Origin: Lenzites betulinus
Lineage: Eukaryota; Basidiomycota; Agaricomycetes; Polyporales; Polyporaceae
Direction: 5' to 3'
Length of the DNA: 64,000 bases
Assembly (NCBI GenBank): GCA_022264855.1
Contig: JABYQU010000048.1
Coordinates: 248,001-312,000, forward strand
Position 1 is the stretch's first letter. Each line of letters begins with the position of its first letter. The notes below the pieces were generated by a model, which was not told the origin of the DNA, ran no database searches, and was given only the letters and a program-made list of their open reading frames with translations. The position numbers and the translations under genes are program-made. This document shows positions 20,472 through 32,382 of this stretch, piece by piece.

Positions 20472-21273
20472 CGGATCGATGTTCTATTCATGCGTGTATA
20501 TCTCTATGTCTTCGAACAGGTGTCTTAGAACGTCATCGCAAATCTCATCACTGTAAGGAAGCGGTGCTGCGGCAGCTTAGCTCAGTATGTGATGTTAGCG
20601 CCCGCCGCGGCGCACCAAAGGATACCGCCCTTCTCCCCTCTTTCCTCCAGTTCCGACGTCCACGTCTTGGTCGAATCGCCAAGGCGTCGTTGCAATTACA
20701 TCCGACGAAGCCCCCTCCTGGCGATGGGCGACATCGCCCGATATGACCGCCTTCTGAACTGCGGTAGGCCATTCTTGGGCTGCTGATCAGATCAGAGCGA
20801 CCTTCAAAGCTCATCTGTAGTTCAGTTGTGGACGATCTCGCTTCTCGCGTTCAAATGGGGTAACATCGCATTTATTCCGGGGTGGCCGCCCTCGTATGAG
20901 TAAATTGAAGGTAAGTCCTACAACACCGAAATCCAGCGCTGGACTAATCCTTTCGTCAATCGGCTCATCGCTGGAACAGCGTCCAGACGCGCGAAGCGAC
21001 AATCAAAGCATTTTGGCCTTGTTTTCCAGGGTCTTGGAGCCGTTGATGTCGTACGGCCGGTCCCCAATCACGTCAGTCCGTGTTGTCAGATGGATGGTGT
21101 ATCATACGTTGCTAACCAAGGTTTTCTCCTCAGGGTACTTTCTCGACGCCAACGTAGCGAGAAGCCTATGCTCTGGTGGGTGAGGGGCTGCTAATGTTCG
21201 TTATTCAACGGGGCATTGTATATAGGCTCTGTACGTAGTTGAGATAGTGTCTCATCGCTGTCTTTTTTCACTC
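20472..21273. other. Intergenic region
   Basis: No gene supported. Short frames on both strands between 20550 and 21180 are mutually overlapping and lack family features. Confidence 0.35.
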
Positions 21274-22564
21274 ATGGCGACGGCAGAATTGCTCAACTTC
21301 CCCACTCCATTCGAACGCTTTCTACTCAGCGCCCCGGATGACGTCGTCGACAGGTTCTTCTCAGGCTGGTCCGCCGACTTGATACTGTGCCTTCGGTGCC
21401 TTAACTCCAGCATCTTTATGGGCGTTGAAGCATACTGTGCCCGCGCCTGGAGCATCGAAAGATCGTTTGACAGGTGGTTTTTCAACGTCGCTAACTTTCT
21501 AGAGATCCTGGAAGCTTCCGGCGGGATAGTTTCTGGGTCGGAGGCTCAACAGCACCTTGCACGCCATGAGTTCCGAGGCACGGACCTGGACATCTATCTG
21601 CCATACCACGGTTTACTCGGTATGGGGCGGTGGTTGAAGCAACAGGGCTTCCTGTACCAGCCGTCAGCGGGCAAGCATATCCTATTCGATGCAGCGGCCA
21701 TCATGTATGCATCTGCAGCGAGTATGGAGGTCAGGGCACGTGGCAAGACGGGCTCTAATGGCTCACACCCGTACTCTACCTTCAACTTTATTCGCCCGGA
21801 GAAAGACGCCTTCAAGCTCCTAGGCATGGACGGGGCTCTCGTCCAGCTGATTGTTGTACGTGGCAACCCGGTGGACTTCTTGGTCGAGAACTTCCATTCC
21901 AGTACGTTCTCTCGTTCTACCTTCGTGCATTGCTCATGTCTTTGCTTCAGCTGGCGTTATGAACTACATCAACAGCAAATGCGCCGTATCTCTATTCCCG
22001 CGCTCTACCTTCGTCGATCGGTACTCCTTTGTGTGCCAGGATACGTCACAAAATGCGTTTCTTCACGAGGCGTGGATGGCCAAGTACCGTCGTCGAGGGT
22101 TTTCGGTGATTGGCTCAACGGATGGTCTGCCAAGCTCAGTCGAAATTCGCCAGTGGAGTCGCACGATTGGCGATCATTTGACGTGGATTATGCCGCACGT
22201 TAGGTCTTGTACGTTGTTCTTTACCCATCTCTCTCAGGTTGTGGAATGCTTCTGATATCTTTGCACAGATCCTTCGAAGAAGACGGAACGTCTCATACCG
22301 AATGGTAGTCAATTTGAGGTCCTTACGCTGGCCAGCGGTGTCGTGGCCAGAGGCGCGTCTCTCCGGGTAGGCCCTAAATTCTTGTACAGGTGAGTCTCTT
22401 CGGCTCCGTCGACGCAAACGTCTTCCATAGAAGCTGAATAGCGTCGTAGTTCGACCGCGGTAATCATCACGGGCACGGACTACGGACATTATCGCTCAGT
22501 CGAGACCTCTGCCGCGTTTAACGACTTGACCCATGGGTGGACTTCAGAGGACGACGACGACTAA
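21274..22564 (+). CDS. Agaricomycete-expanded protein with nucleotidyltransferase-like GTDLDIY motif
   Basis: Four exons in phase: 21274-21901, 21951-22208, 22269-22389 and 22450-22564 (stop TAA), 373 residues, introns 49-60 nt. Starts MATAELLNFPTPFERFLLSA. Central features are SGSEAQQHLARHEFRGTDLD followed by IYLPYHGLLGMGRWL; then FIRPEKDAF, VQLIVVRGNPVDFLVENFHS, TGVMNYINSKCAVSLFPRST, and near the end FEVLTLASGVVARGASLRVG and a poly-Asp C-terminus. The G-D-D arrangement with the LIVV strand is reminiscent of minimal nucleotidyltransferases, but that link is inference. Proteins of this pattern form large families in Polyporales and relatives with no assigned function. The gene looks complete. 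Confidence 0.72.
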
Positions 22565-24070
22565 AGCAGCGCGCATGTGAGTCACCGTCCTTTCATGTAC
22601 ATGTGGTGTTGTCTGATTACTTCATTCTTTCTTAGAAGGCTGAGTTCATTGACAATAGCATCGCCCGTTCAGCCACAGGCCATCTTAGACTTCTTGATAT
22701 GTCCTACATAGACTTATATTGTTGTTCTACAAACTCGTATAATTGAGGATGTGTTTGAACCGTAACGCGCATAACTGAGGTCCTGTCGTGTCTATGCAAC
22801 CGGTCATGCTTTACGCGGCCGTGCACTACTGCGCGCCCTAGTCCATCTCCATATGTATGGATCTCAGTTATTGGTGCTCCTCGAAGTATGAAAGTCTGCT
22901 CATTATATTGTTCTAACGTTGTAGTACCTGACACAGTCGAGAGCTCATATGGGTGAGCTCGAACCCGCATGCGCGGTGCGTGTGTAACGTGCACAAGTCT
23001 CAGTGTACCCGCATAATCCCATGTGTTCAGTGCTCTCTGGGATTGTTTCAAAGCCCAATACAACGTCCATAATTGTATTCTATAGCAATACCAGAGGTAT
23101 TGATCTCGAACGAACAGATATTGCACGATGTTTAGAGATCTATGACACTACTAATTGACTTCCGGGGTTTGCCCCGCAACTGGCCATACCCCCACACTCA
23201 GCATGAATGTAACCTGGTCAAAGGCGATCAATAAGTTAAGCATTTAAGGAACATGTACACTCACTGTCGTTGAATTGTACACGTCCGTAAGGTAAGCCAG
23301 ATAAAATGTTGGGGACCGCTGCCGTACGATGCATACTTGCACACGCCGAGTGATTCGATGAGCTACGATTGTTAGCAGACAGAGAGCGGTACATAGCAAA
23401 GGAACGCACTGTGCCTATAGCGAACATGACCAACGCCCTCCGTCAAAATGTTCATGCACATCGTGTGGCACGCTAGACATCCACGGAAGACGTGTTGCAG
23501 AATAGCCGCGTGGGGGAGGCTCAAGTCGCGATTCATGCGTGGAGAATGAGCCAAGTGTGCCATACTGGGTTCGACTGTTGGGGCGAGGGAATGGGACGAC
23601 TGTTGAGCAATGAGGTACTACGTACGAAACTTAGACCCAGCTGCGTGTGTATGCCCCAAGTGGCTTTCTGCCTCAGATCTCATATCTTAGATCTTGACAA
23701 TGGGGACATTCGTTCGAACCGAGGACGGTGTCGTCTGGAGATACTGAAAATGTCAGGTGAGGACCGCGCATGAGGGCCACAATGGGGTAAAACTTTGGTA
23801 GGGTAGTAACGAGTCTGGGGTTCGCGCCAGTTGTTCGGTATAGGATCCCGATTGGATCAAGCGCGTCTACCACGAGGTTCGGACTCCGGATTGGTCAATC
23901 GCACACTGGCGTCTTGCCTCCCAGGTCGTTCTTCGTTCTTCGCAAACGATCCCCAAGTTCAAACCTCAGTTCTGAGCCCTTTGTATGGTGTATATAACCC
24001 CCTCAGGACGGACGATGTTCCGACAATCCACTGTGGAATTTTCTCCATCTACCGTCGCTTTCTTGCCACC
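22565..24070. other. Intergenic region with promoter of the next gene
   Basis: No gene supported in 22565-23980. A TATATAA box at 23991-23997 lies 74 bp upstream of the ATG at 24071 and is the likely core promoter of that gene. Confidence 0.4.
23991..23997 (+). promoter_or_regulatory. TATA box of the gene starting at 24071
   Basis: TATATAA, 74 bp before the start codon in a pyrimidine-rich leader. Confidence 0.5.
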
Positions 24071-25205
24071 ATGACCTCCGGTGTCATCAAAACTTCTCAG
24101 CAGCTTGACCATGCTCTTCGATACTGGAAGAGCTTCACTTTTAACGACTGGTATATCAAGCTGAAAGATGCGGTTGACTCGTTAGCCACGGAGAAGCCGA
24201 TTGCGGAGCCTCGCATGGAATACTCGGCACGATGGATGGTACGTCAATCCAGGTTTTGCCTAGATGTTCCTGTAATTGACTTTCACTCTTAAAGCTTTGC
24301 TTGGCCGAGAATAAGCTTGGGAACCAGGACGCCATATTTCACACCGCCGCGGTGTGGGTATGGGGCTCTAACCTTGAGACGGGAAACTTTGTCCCTCGAG
24401 GGGAGACTGCCCCGTCTACCGGCAAGCTCTCGGAGAGCCGCATGTAAGTGTTATATATGATACGTCCGCTTGGATACTCACGATGGATTGTTAGGCAAGA
24501 TACAGCGAACAACATGTGCCAGTTCTCCTATGCCGTCGACACCTCGAACGATAAGACACTGTACGAAGCGCAAAAGGTGAGCAGAACATTGGTTGCCCCG
24601 CTACGAGGTTCTGACGTAAGCGATAGGCATTCGAAAAGCAAATTTGCAAGACGGATGGCTTTAATCGTACTCAGAAGCCTCGCCGCAAATGGCAGGAAGG
24701 TGAAGGGTCGTACGACGCGACTTACATTTTCGTCGCGCAAATGTTTGTCCGGCGCGGGTTTTACACCTGGAAGAAGGAGCTTACGCTTGTGTACGAGCTT
24801 CATCCATGGATCAGAGAAGCTACTGCCCAAGGCAAGCAGTTCTTCGCAAACCCCGATCGTCCGGAAGTCTTCAAGGTCGTCGATGGGCAGCTTCGCCCTA
24901 TCTCGGAGTGTACGCCGCCGGGGTTGCTATACGGGGATTTACTCTGGATTAGTTTCGTCGTGGAGTTCATCGTGAGCTCAAACGCCTGGAACCCAAACTT
25001 TATCCCCGTCGAAATCGTTCGCGTTGGTAGGGTCTCGCCGGATTTGGTGCTGGCGAAGTCATCCCCCGGTGCCGATGCCGAGTCCGAGAGCAACGACGTC
25101 GCTCTTCCCACCCGACGCCAACGTCTGCAGGCAGGCCAGTCAGCTGCTGTTGTAGGAATGATACATCAGGAACCGGCTAATGGCGTGCGCCGCGATACAA
25201 AGTAA
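24071..25205 (+). CDS. Hypothetical agaricomycete protein, last exon cut by a fold-back transposon
   Basis: Exons 24071-24238, 24295-24443, 24495-24576 and 24627-25205 join in phase with short introns, giving 325 residues. Features include KTSQQLDHALRYWKSFTFND, EYSARWM, FHTAAVWVWGSNLETGNFVP, YIFVAQMFVRRGFYTWKKEL and GLLYGDLLWISFVVEF; no named domain is recognised. The terminal residues from about 25158 onward and the stop codon belong to the left arm of the inverted-repeat element that starts there, so the true C-terminus has been replaced. Ser/Thr/Pro-rich coding-like sequence resumes beyond the element (27515-28422). Whether the shortened protein works is unknown. Confidence 0.65.
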
Positions 25206-25792
25206 ACCGGCTGGTTTCGTGATGTATCACGAAACCGCCGGAACCTCCGAAAAGGGCCCCGGGACCTTCCTAATTAGGCAGGTAGCCCCGGGGAGGCCTG
25301 TTATCTCCCCAGAGATAACAGATATGTCCAGATAAGGCTGATTATGTCTTATCTCTTTAGATTGACTTCTTATCTCATCTCCCTGGCCTCAATAGCCTCG
25401 CTATCTGGGCGCTTATTTGGCGTTTTGGTGCGCACATCCTCCTCCTTCCTCCCCCCCTGGCTCACTCAGTTCCTACCCAATCAGGCTCTATGTAGGCTTG
25501 TTCCAAACACGTTTTCAAGGCGAAAAATCGTACATAGGTTTCAAAGGATACAGGTAAGTACTTACATATGCAGTATAGGTACTACCAGGGCGATCAAAGC
25601 GACGCAAAATGGGCAATAGCTCGCCCGTTTCGCGTCGCGCAGATGCGTACAAGGGCTCCCTAGAATCATGCGTGCAGTGCGGTTCTAACGAGCCCTTGCG
25701 CGCGCGAAACGGCCCAGGCGTTCCCGAGGTATGCACTCTCCTCCCAGACAGCAGCACACCTGGGAGCATCTGGGCCATTTCTCCTCCAATAC
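25159..25792 (+). repeat. Left inverted arm of fold-back element
   Basis: Pairs with 26883-27514 read on the minus strand. It contains a perfect palindrome around GTTTCGTGATGTATCACGAAAC (about 25214-25237) and a second one around TTATCTCCCCAGAGATAA. Confidence 0.85.
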
Positions 25793-26882
25793 CCATCAGA
25801 CAGCCCTGATATTTTATCTGCAGATGCTCTACCACTATCAAGACACACTGGCATAGTTAAACACCCAAACTGGAGGGCTTTCAAGACGTCCTAAAGCCAC
25901 TTTCAGAACATATCCCCCCTCCTTCCCTTCGCTTTTCCTTCTCCATCCTGCACAGCTGCGCCAGCGCTCTCTACACCTACATATGTATTCCACACACATT
26001 CCTGTATATACAAGATCTCAGGATGCCTCGACCTAAAATGAATACCATATTCGCATTTTTCATTCCCCAAAGCCTGCCCTGTGGTCGCCCTACATATCCA
26101 GATTGCATCATAGAAACACCTAGGACATGTAGCTACAGTATGTAGCTCTCCAATGCAAAAAGAATGATGACAATCGCTGAAGAAACGAATGAGATATTAG
26201 TTTTAGACTGATAGTGTACCTACTTTATGCTTACCAGTGCCCCGGTGCTGTGAGACGCGTCTCACACTGTCTTGCAGTATACAGCTGTGCAGTAACACAG
26301 TCTACTCACCTCAGACACATCTCATGTAGCTCGCTCATTTCTCCGCCGAATATTATGATCCAAGCTGTGTTCTGTGCGTATTTCTGACGTGGATACAATG
26401 GTATAGTTTATTTTATTATCGCTTGCCTGGATCATTTGCTATGAAGCATTCCATACCCACACTGATAAGGGACTAGAAGCATGAGTTCGGCGCCGATTAC
26501 AATATGGAAGGCGTCGTTAGATGCGGGTATTCTGGAGGAACACATTGAAAGAAGAACCAACAGGATAGCATGAGTGCTTACAAAGATATTGAGGTCTCAG
26601 TCTGAATATGAGTTCATAGTCGCTTTTTTGTACTTCAGAAAGTTCTGCATGCATTTAGGGGCTGTAAAGCGGTGGGAAAATATATTGTATGTGTCCAGTA
26701 ACATGTGGGGTATGTATAACAAGTTACAGGGCTGTATGCATGGATGGAAAAGGGGGAGTGGAGGCCCTGGGTGGGTGGCCACAGCACACCCTCCCTGGCT
26801 CAAATCATAGTCTACAAAAGCACAGAATGTACTTCAATACATTAGTACAAGGTGTACACAAATTTGGAGAGAGGTTTGTTAA

Positions 26883-27514
26883 GTATTGAAGGAGAAATGG
26901 CCCAGGTGCTTCCAGATGTGCTGCTCTCTGGGAGGAGAGCGCATAACTCAGGAACGCCTGGGTCGTTTTGCGCGCGCAAGGGCTCGTTAGAACCGCGCTA
27001 CACGCATGATTCTAGGAGCCCTTGTACGCATCTGCGCGACGCGAAACGGGCGAGCTATTGCCCATTTTGCGTCGCTTTGATCGCCCTGGTAGTACCTATA
27101 CTGCATATGTAAGTACTTACCTGTATCCTTTGAAACCTATGTACGATTTTTCGCCTTGAAAACGTGTTTGGAACAAGCCTACATAGAGCCTGATTGGGTA
27201 GGAACTGAGTGAGCCAGGGGGGAGGAAGGAGGAGGATGTGCGCACCAAAACGCCAAATAAGCGCCCAGATAGCGAGGCTATTGAGGCCAGGGAGATGAGA
27301 TAAGAAGTCAATCTAAAGAGATAAGACATAATCAGCCTTATCTGGACATATCTGTTATCTCTGGGGAGATAACAGGCCTCCCCGGGGCTACCTGCCTAAT
27401 TAGGAAGGTCCCGGGGCCCTTTTCGGAGGTTCCGGCGGTTTCGTGATACATCACGAAACCAGCCGGTTTACTTTGTATCGCGGCGCACGCCATTAGCCGG
27501 TTCCTGATGTATCA
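26883..27514 (-). repeat. Right inverted arm of fold-back element
   Basis: Inverted copy of 25159-25792. It also resembles 31240-31790 of the neighbouring element. Confidence 0.85.
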
Positions 27515-28422
27515 GGACTACATCAGATGGTGTTGCCTTCACATCTTCTAAGCCCCAGGTCGCGAATGCGGCCCGCGTTGAAGGTGCCGTTCAGGCATCG
27601 GTGACGACCGACCAGCCCGCCGGAGGTGCCATATCTGACATGCTCCGTACTGAACTCAGTGGATGCGCATCGGAGAAATCTTCCGCCCAGTTCCCTGCCG
27701 AGGGACTCGTCGCGTCGGAGCGGGAGTCACCCAAGATACGTCCGGCCGAAGGACCTGCTGCCAACCGTCCGGATACTCCGGACGACATTTGCCCTTACGA
27801 GCTCGAATTGGCGTCACCGCCGTATGGAAATGCGATCCCTTTACCGGACTTTATCGATAGCATTGAGTGCTTGACATTCGCGTCGTTTCGTCTAGCTAAC
27901 ATCAGATAATAGCCCTCTTCTTATCATGGCAAGCAGGCCTCCCATTCTAAGGGGCTCGATGATATGGCAAACCAAGTCAATGGTATGCACGACGAGGATC
28001 ATCGTTTGAACCCCGGGCTGACTCGCCCATCGTTCACCGTAGCTCAAGCGTCATCTCCGCGTACGCCTAGTCAAGAGACTGTTCAGTCGGGGACCGAAGA
28101 GGACGATGCGTCCCCTTCATCCGTTCAGGACAACTCCCAAACTCCTTTGAAAGCGAGTCCCTTCCTGGGCACAATCGAAGAAATTCTGGGCATCACGCCC
28201 GTGGTTGGGCCGGAGAATAATCTTGATCGCACTCATTTGTCCCCCAGTACACCTGCCGACGCACGTCCTGTGCAGCCATCCCCTGTGAAGCGAAAGCGGC
28301 CAGACTCACAGGCTGTGTCCCATCGGACCAAGCGGTCTGCGATAAGCACTGACTCGCACACGGAAACCAACGGTCGCGTCCTCCGCAGTCGGGTTGTGGG
28401 CAAAGGTCAAGGTCGTCGGTAA
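27515..28422 (+). pseudogene. Detached 3' coding part of the gene at 24071
   Basis: After the fold-back element a frame is open from about 27517 to 27909 (VANAARVEGAVQASVTTDQP, then a Ser/Pro-rich tail), and a second open block 27964-28422 is rich in Ser, Pro and basic residues, with a possible nuclear signal (PVKRKRPDSQ) and end VLRSRVVGKGQGRR. Such disordered tails are expected downstream of exon 4 of the interrupted gene. The exact joins were not found: the frame after the element is not in phase with the frame before it, and no donor for the last intron matched. Could alternatively be a separate small gene. Confidence 0.4.
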
Positions 28423-29381
28423 TTAGATTAGAAGTTTCAATAGAATTAGTGTCTCGAACACATAGAGTCTTCGCCTGTATCAATCTGTGTCAAAGCGATA
28501 TGTTTAAATTCTGTCTGTATCTTTCCGGCATTGGTTTTGATTGGTGATGGGGTGGCCCCAATGTCAGTTTTTGAGTCCTTCTATTAGTTCGTCTGCCTCT
28601 TTGCCTGGGCCGATGTCAGTAGTAGGTACTGGTGCTGCGTGAGCCTAGTCCCAACGAACCTTTAGTCACTTCATCTCGCTACCTGCCCACGATGCTTCCA
28701 ACTGTTTATGTGGCAACCTAAGCGTTGACTGTATACAGGACTTCGCGCCGTTCACCTTTTGTTGGTACAATGGTGTAGTGGGTAGTGGCCGTGTGGCTGT
28801 GTATGAGAGTGGAATCATCATGGGCGTCGTTCAACGTTCAATCCTGGTTATGGGAACATTTTTGTCTCAATTTCTGTGTGAGCGCGAGCACCCTTGTGGT
28901 GTGACGATTTCAACATTTTTCAAACACAATCGACTCTGGTCCGTGTTCTAAGTTTGTTATGCTTATCTCTGTTCATTTCTATACATATTGTTGTATCTGA
29001 CGACACATTTAGTAATATGCAAGGAATAATTTCGTGTTAACTAGCCCCGATCTCACAGAGAGTCTACCACAGCTCATTATACAAACAAGACCGCGGGGTT
29101 AGCACCTCAGTTCTCCTTGGTTACTTGATTGACGCTGCTCAGACTGTCACAGGGTAGTTTATATCTCTAATAGTGTGTGTGTACAACTTACGGTAGCTTG
29201 ATTAGCCTTTTCCCATGAATAGGGCATGATATAATGACAAATCGGAGGCCCTGTGACACTGTGATCAATCAAGGGAGTATGTGGCTCATGTATGGCTTAC
29301 CTCAATGACATCGTGTTCAACAACTACACCAATATGAGCTTTTCCTCCTGCCAGGTAGAAGACCTTAGAACAAATCTAAAT
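28423..29381. other. Intergenic region
   Basis: T-rich sequence without supportable genes, consistent with a 3' untranslated region followed by spacer. The last bases adjoin the terminal repeat of the next element. Confidence 0.35.
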
Positions 29382-29916
29382 CAGCAGCTGTTGTAACAAT
29401 GATGCATCAAATCCCGTACGCGCCCAGGACGCGTTATGCACCACAGGCCGTACGTTAGCGCCTTAAATAAGCGCCCATCTGAGTTACAATATAACCTTCC
29501 CAATAAGGCAGTTGACCCCGGCAAGCCCAGCAGGGCCTGTTATCAGCTTTGATAACAGGCGCTTTTTATCACTCCTTCCAAAAATGGTATGTACTAGTAT
29601 CTCTTATCTCCTCAGCGCTTTTTTGATCATATCTGTGTATCTATCTAATCTCTAGGGCGCTTTTTTGGCCATTTCCGGCCTCCTCCTCCTCGGCTAATGG
29701 GAGCTTAGGTATGCCCCTCCTCCCTTGCTCTATCTTGCTCATTTCTCACCCGTTTTGCTTTGTTCTTTTTGCATTAGGTGGCGTTTTTACATGCGATCAA
29801 AACGCGCCCCTACTGAAGGCATACGGTAAGCTACAAGTAAATTCGCAAAAAACGCACAGATTGGGCGCTTCCAGGACAAATCGGCTCACCGCAGGACCAG
29901 TTTGCGTCGCACCGTG

Positions 29917-29973
29917 GTCGCGCTGGGCTCGTTCGAAAGAGATTATCCGTCGCTTTCGAACGAGCCCAGCGCG
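29917..29973. repeat. Perfect 22-bp stem hairpin
   Basis: Arms 29917-29938 and 29952-29973 are exact reverse complements with a 13-nt loop. Confidence 0.9.
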
Positions 29974-29999
29974 ACGTGATTCTGACCAGAACCCGTCGA

Positions 30000-30031
30000 G
30001 ATGTCCTCCTGCCAATGGGCAGGAGGACATC
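30000..30031. repeat. Perfect 14-bp stem hairpin, recurring at 31203-31234
   Basis: GATGTCCTCCTGCC and its complement separated by four bases. The copy at 31203-31234 has a single mismatch in the stem. Confidence 0.9.
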
Positions 30032-31867
30032 CTGCGATATCTCCACCAATTTGCAGCCGTTTCCCTTCGTTCTTCTTCACGATTGTACCCGCTGATGTCT
30101 GAAACACAGATCTACCATTCGTTCTGTGCAAAACCGAGGTGGAATTGCCCTAGGAGGAACGAGCACTGGACGCCTCCACAGGCAATTGCCTTGCGAGCTG
30201 TGCCCCAATCGCGGCGCAAAGTACACCGTTGGAAAGCGGTGTTCAGCCGCTTTCCGGCGATGTACTTTGCGCCGCAGTACGTGCATTGGCTGTCTCAGTA
30301 CGCTATTTTTACTTGGCCGCCCTTTCTTCGCTTATTAAACTCTCAATAATGCTTCAATGGGCGCGAAAACTGGTACATACGTGTCGTCCATGTAGACGAA
30401 GATGTGTACCAATTTACAAGGGAAACGGACGCCTTATGCTATAGTTACTTGTATTATACCCTCAGGAGGGTAAATAGGCGCCCGTGGAGCGTCTTAAGAC
30501 GATGTGGGCGGCTATGGGCCGTTTTGCAGCCACAGCATGGCAAAACTTGAAGCACTGCAAGCCTTTAACTACAGCTATGCCTCTAGTACACATCTCAGCC
30601 ATTACTCATCCTATCAGTGTGATATTAGGCTTGTTACAAAGCTATAGACTGTGCCAATCTACCTGTATACATCTGGTAATATATATATTTGTACAGGCTG
30701 TCTAAATGGTAAAATATGGGCGACATTTTGCTGTTTCAGGGGTTTCAAGCAGTATCTAAGCACTGTATTATGTTCTATATACTGTACAGACCTTGAAACA
30801 CCCTCAGGGGATTCTAATACACTGTATAAGCATTATCTGAGGGGCTGTAATACTCTACTACCTGCTGTGGAAGAAGTGGAGAGTAAGTCTAAATGTGAGG
30901 AGAGGGCAGGGGGAGAACATCAACTTGTAACACACAGGGTGGTCGCCTTGCCACGCAAAAAATACTGTCGGAAAGCTGCGTTCAGCCGCTTTCCGACGGC
31001 ATGTTTTGCGCGGGAATCGGGCGCAAACTGGTGGAGGTATTGCCCAAGGAAGCGCCCAGTAGGTGAACACTGGACGCTTCCCTGGGCAACCCTGTGTTTG
31101 TTTCGCGCAAGACGAATGGTATATCTAATTAGCAGATGTTAGCAGGTATAATCGTCAGCAAACACCAAACAAAACAAACCAGAGCTAAGGGAGATATCAC
31201 AAGATGTCCTCCTGCCCATTGGCAGGAGGACGTCTCAATGATTTCCTGTCTCATAACTTGGGGAAGGGCACGCATAACTTGGGAACCGCTGTGTCGTTTT
31301 GCGCGCAAAAGGACGCGTTAGAACCGCACTGAAAGCACGGTTCTAACGCGTCCTTTCGCGTGGTTTTGTAACGCGAAACGGGCGAGCTATCGCCTGTTTT
31401 GTGTCGCTTGAAGCGCCCTAGTAGCACTTGTGATACTTATGTGAGTACCTACCTGTGTCTAGCGAGACCTGTATACGATTTTTCGCATTTGTATTGCCTT
31501 CCAAACAAGCCTAGATAGAGCCTGATAGAGTAAAAACTGAGTGAGCTAGCAGGAGAAGAAGCAGGAGGAGGAGCGCACCAAAACGCGAAATAAGCGCCCA
31601 TGTGGCGAGGCTATTGAGGCAGGGGAGGGACCCGGGAGATGAGATAACAAGTTAATCTAAAGAGATAAGGGCACAATCAGTAAGATCTGGGTATATCTGC
31701 TATCTTTGGGGAGATAACAGGCCTCCCCCGGGCTGCCTGCCTAATTAGGAAGGTCCCGGGGCGCTCTCCGGAGCTTCGTAACACATTACGAGCCCTGACG
31801 GTTCGTAATGTAAAACGGTTACGGAAGCTAAACGGTTCGTGACACATTATTGGTACAACAGCTGCTG

Positions 31868-32191
31868 TCCCGGTCCTGTCTATCTACGCCACTGTCGTTA
31901 CGATCGCACTCATACTCGTTTACCCTCGCCCTCTGCCCAGTATCGGCGGCACCTGTCTTTACTCACTCGCTCGGCCTTGCGCCTATCTCGCTCATTCCGT
32001 ACCCTTTGCCCAACTCACTCAGCCTAGCTTAGAGTGCCCTCCGATCCTTCGCGTTCTTGACATGTATATAAACCCCCGACTCGCAACCCAGTCGGTAGCG
32101 TTCAATCGAGACCAGACCGATACCCAGTCTCTCCCCCTCGAGCGAACCTCTTCGGTGTCACGTCACCTCCCCAAAGGGCGCGAACGTGACA
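31868..32191 (+). repeat. 5' LTR of old Gypsy element (probably truncated at its left end)
   Basis: Matches 41383-41459 plus 52795-53041 over 324 bp with few changes (one C/T seen near 32041). Ends GTGACA. A TATATAAA box at about 32065-32072 precedes the likely RNA start. Confidence 0.85.
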
Positions 32192-32382
32192 TATTTTGAC
32201 TGCTTGTCTATCTCGAAACAAACCCGACTAGACTCTTATCCTCTCTCTCTCTCTCTCGACTACCTCCTGCCGACTGGGTCCTCTCGAGTCTGATCAACTC
32301 GAGCTTTCCTCTTGGTCTATACCGGTACGTCGCATTACTCTGTTCTTTTTTGCTAAACAACTCTCTAGATAACTCAAAAAAC

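Larger units (their letters stand above)
25158..27514. mobile_element. Fold-back element with 0.63-kb inverted arms
   Basis: 2357 bp. The left arm 25159-25792 and right arm 26883-27514 are inverted copies with high identity, separated by a 1.09-kb AT-rich centre without ORFs. Ends read TGATACATCAGG and its complement. GGA precedes 25158 and follows 27514, a possible 3-bp duplication, though the exact ends are not certain. Internal short palindromes are frequent. It encodes no transposase, so it must be moved in trans. It lies inside the last exon of the gene at 24071. A diverged relative lies at 29382-31867. Confidence 0.85.
29382..31867. mobile_element. Diverged fold-back/MITE-like element with many hairpins
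   Basis: Ends CAGCAGCTGTTGTA (29382) and its complement (to 31867) form an imperfect terminal inverted repeat. The right half (about 31240-31790) aligns with the right arm of the element at 25158-27514. Several long perfect hairpins are inside, for example 29917-29938 with 29952-29973 (22 bp), 30000-30013 with 30018-30031 (14 bp), and a near-copy of the latter at 31203-31234. No ORF with transposase features. The right end touches the 5' LTR of the next Gypsy element. Confidence 0.65.

Noticed and set aside
22704..23126. 140-codon minus-strand frame
   Set aside because: No coherent composition, no splice partners and no family resemblance.
25145..27530. An 8-bp (hAT) or TA duplication for the fold-back element
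   Set aside because: Flanks do not match for those lengths; only GGA on both sides fits, and weakly.
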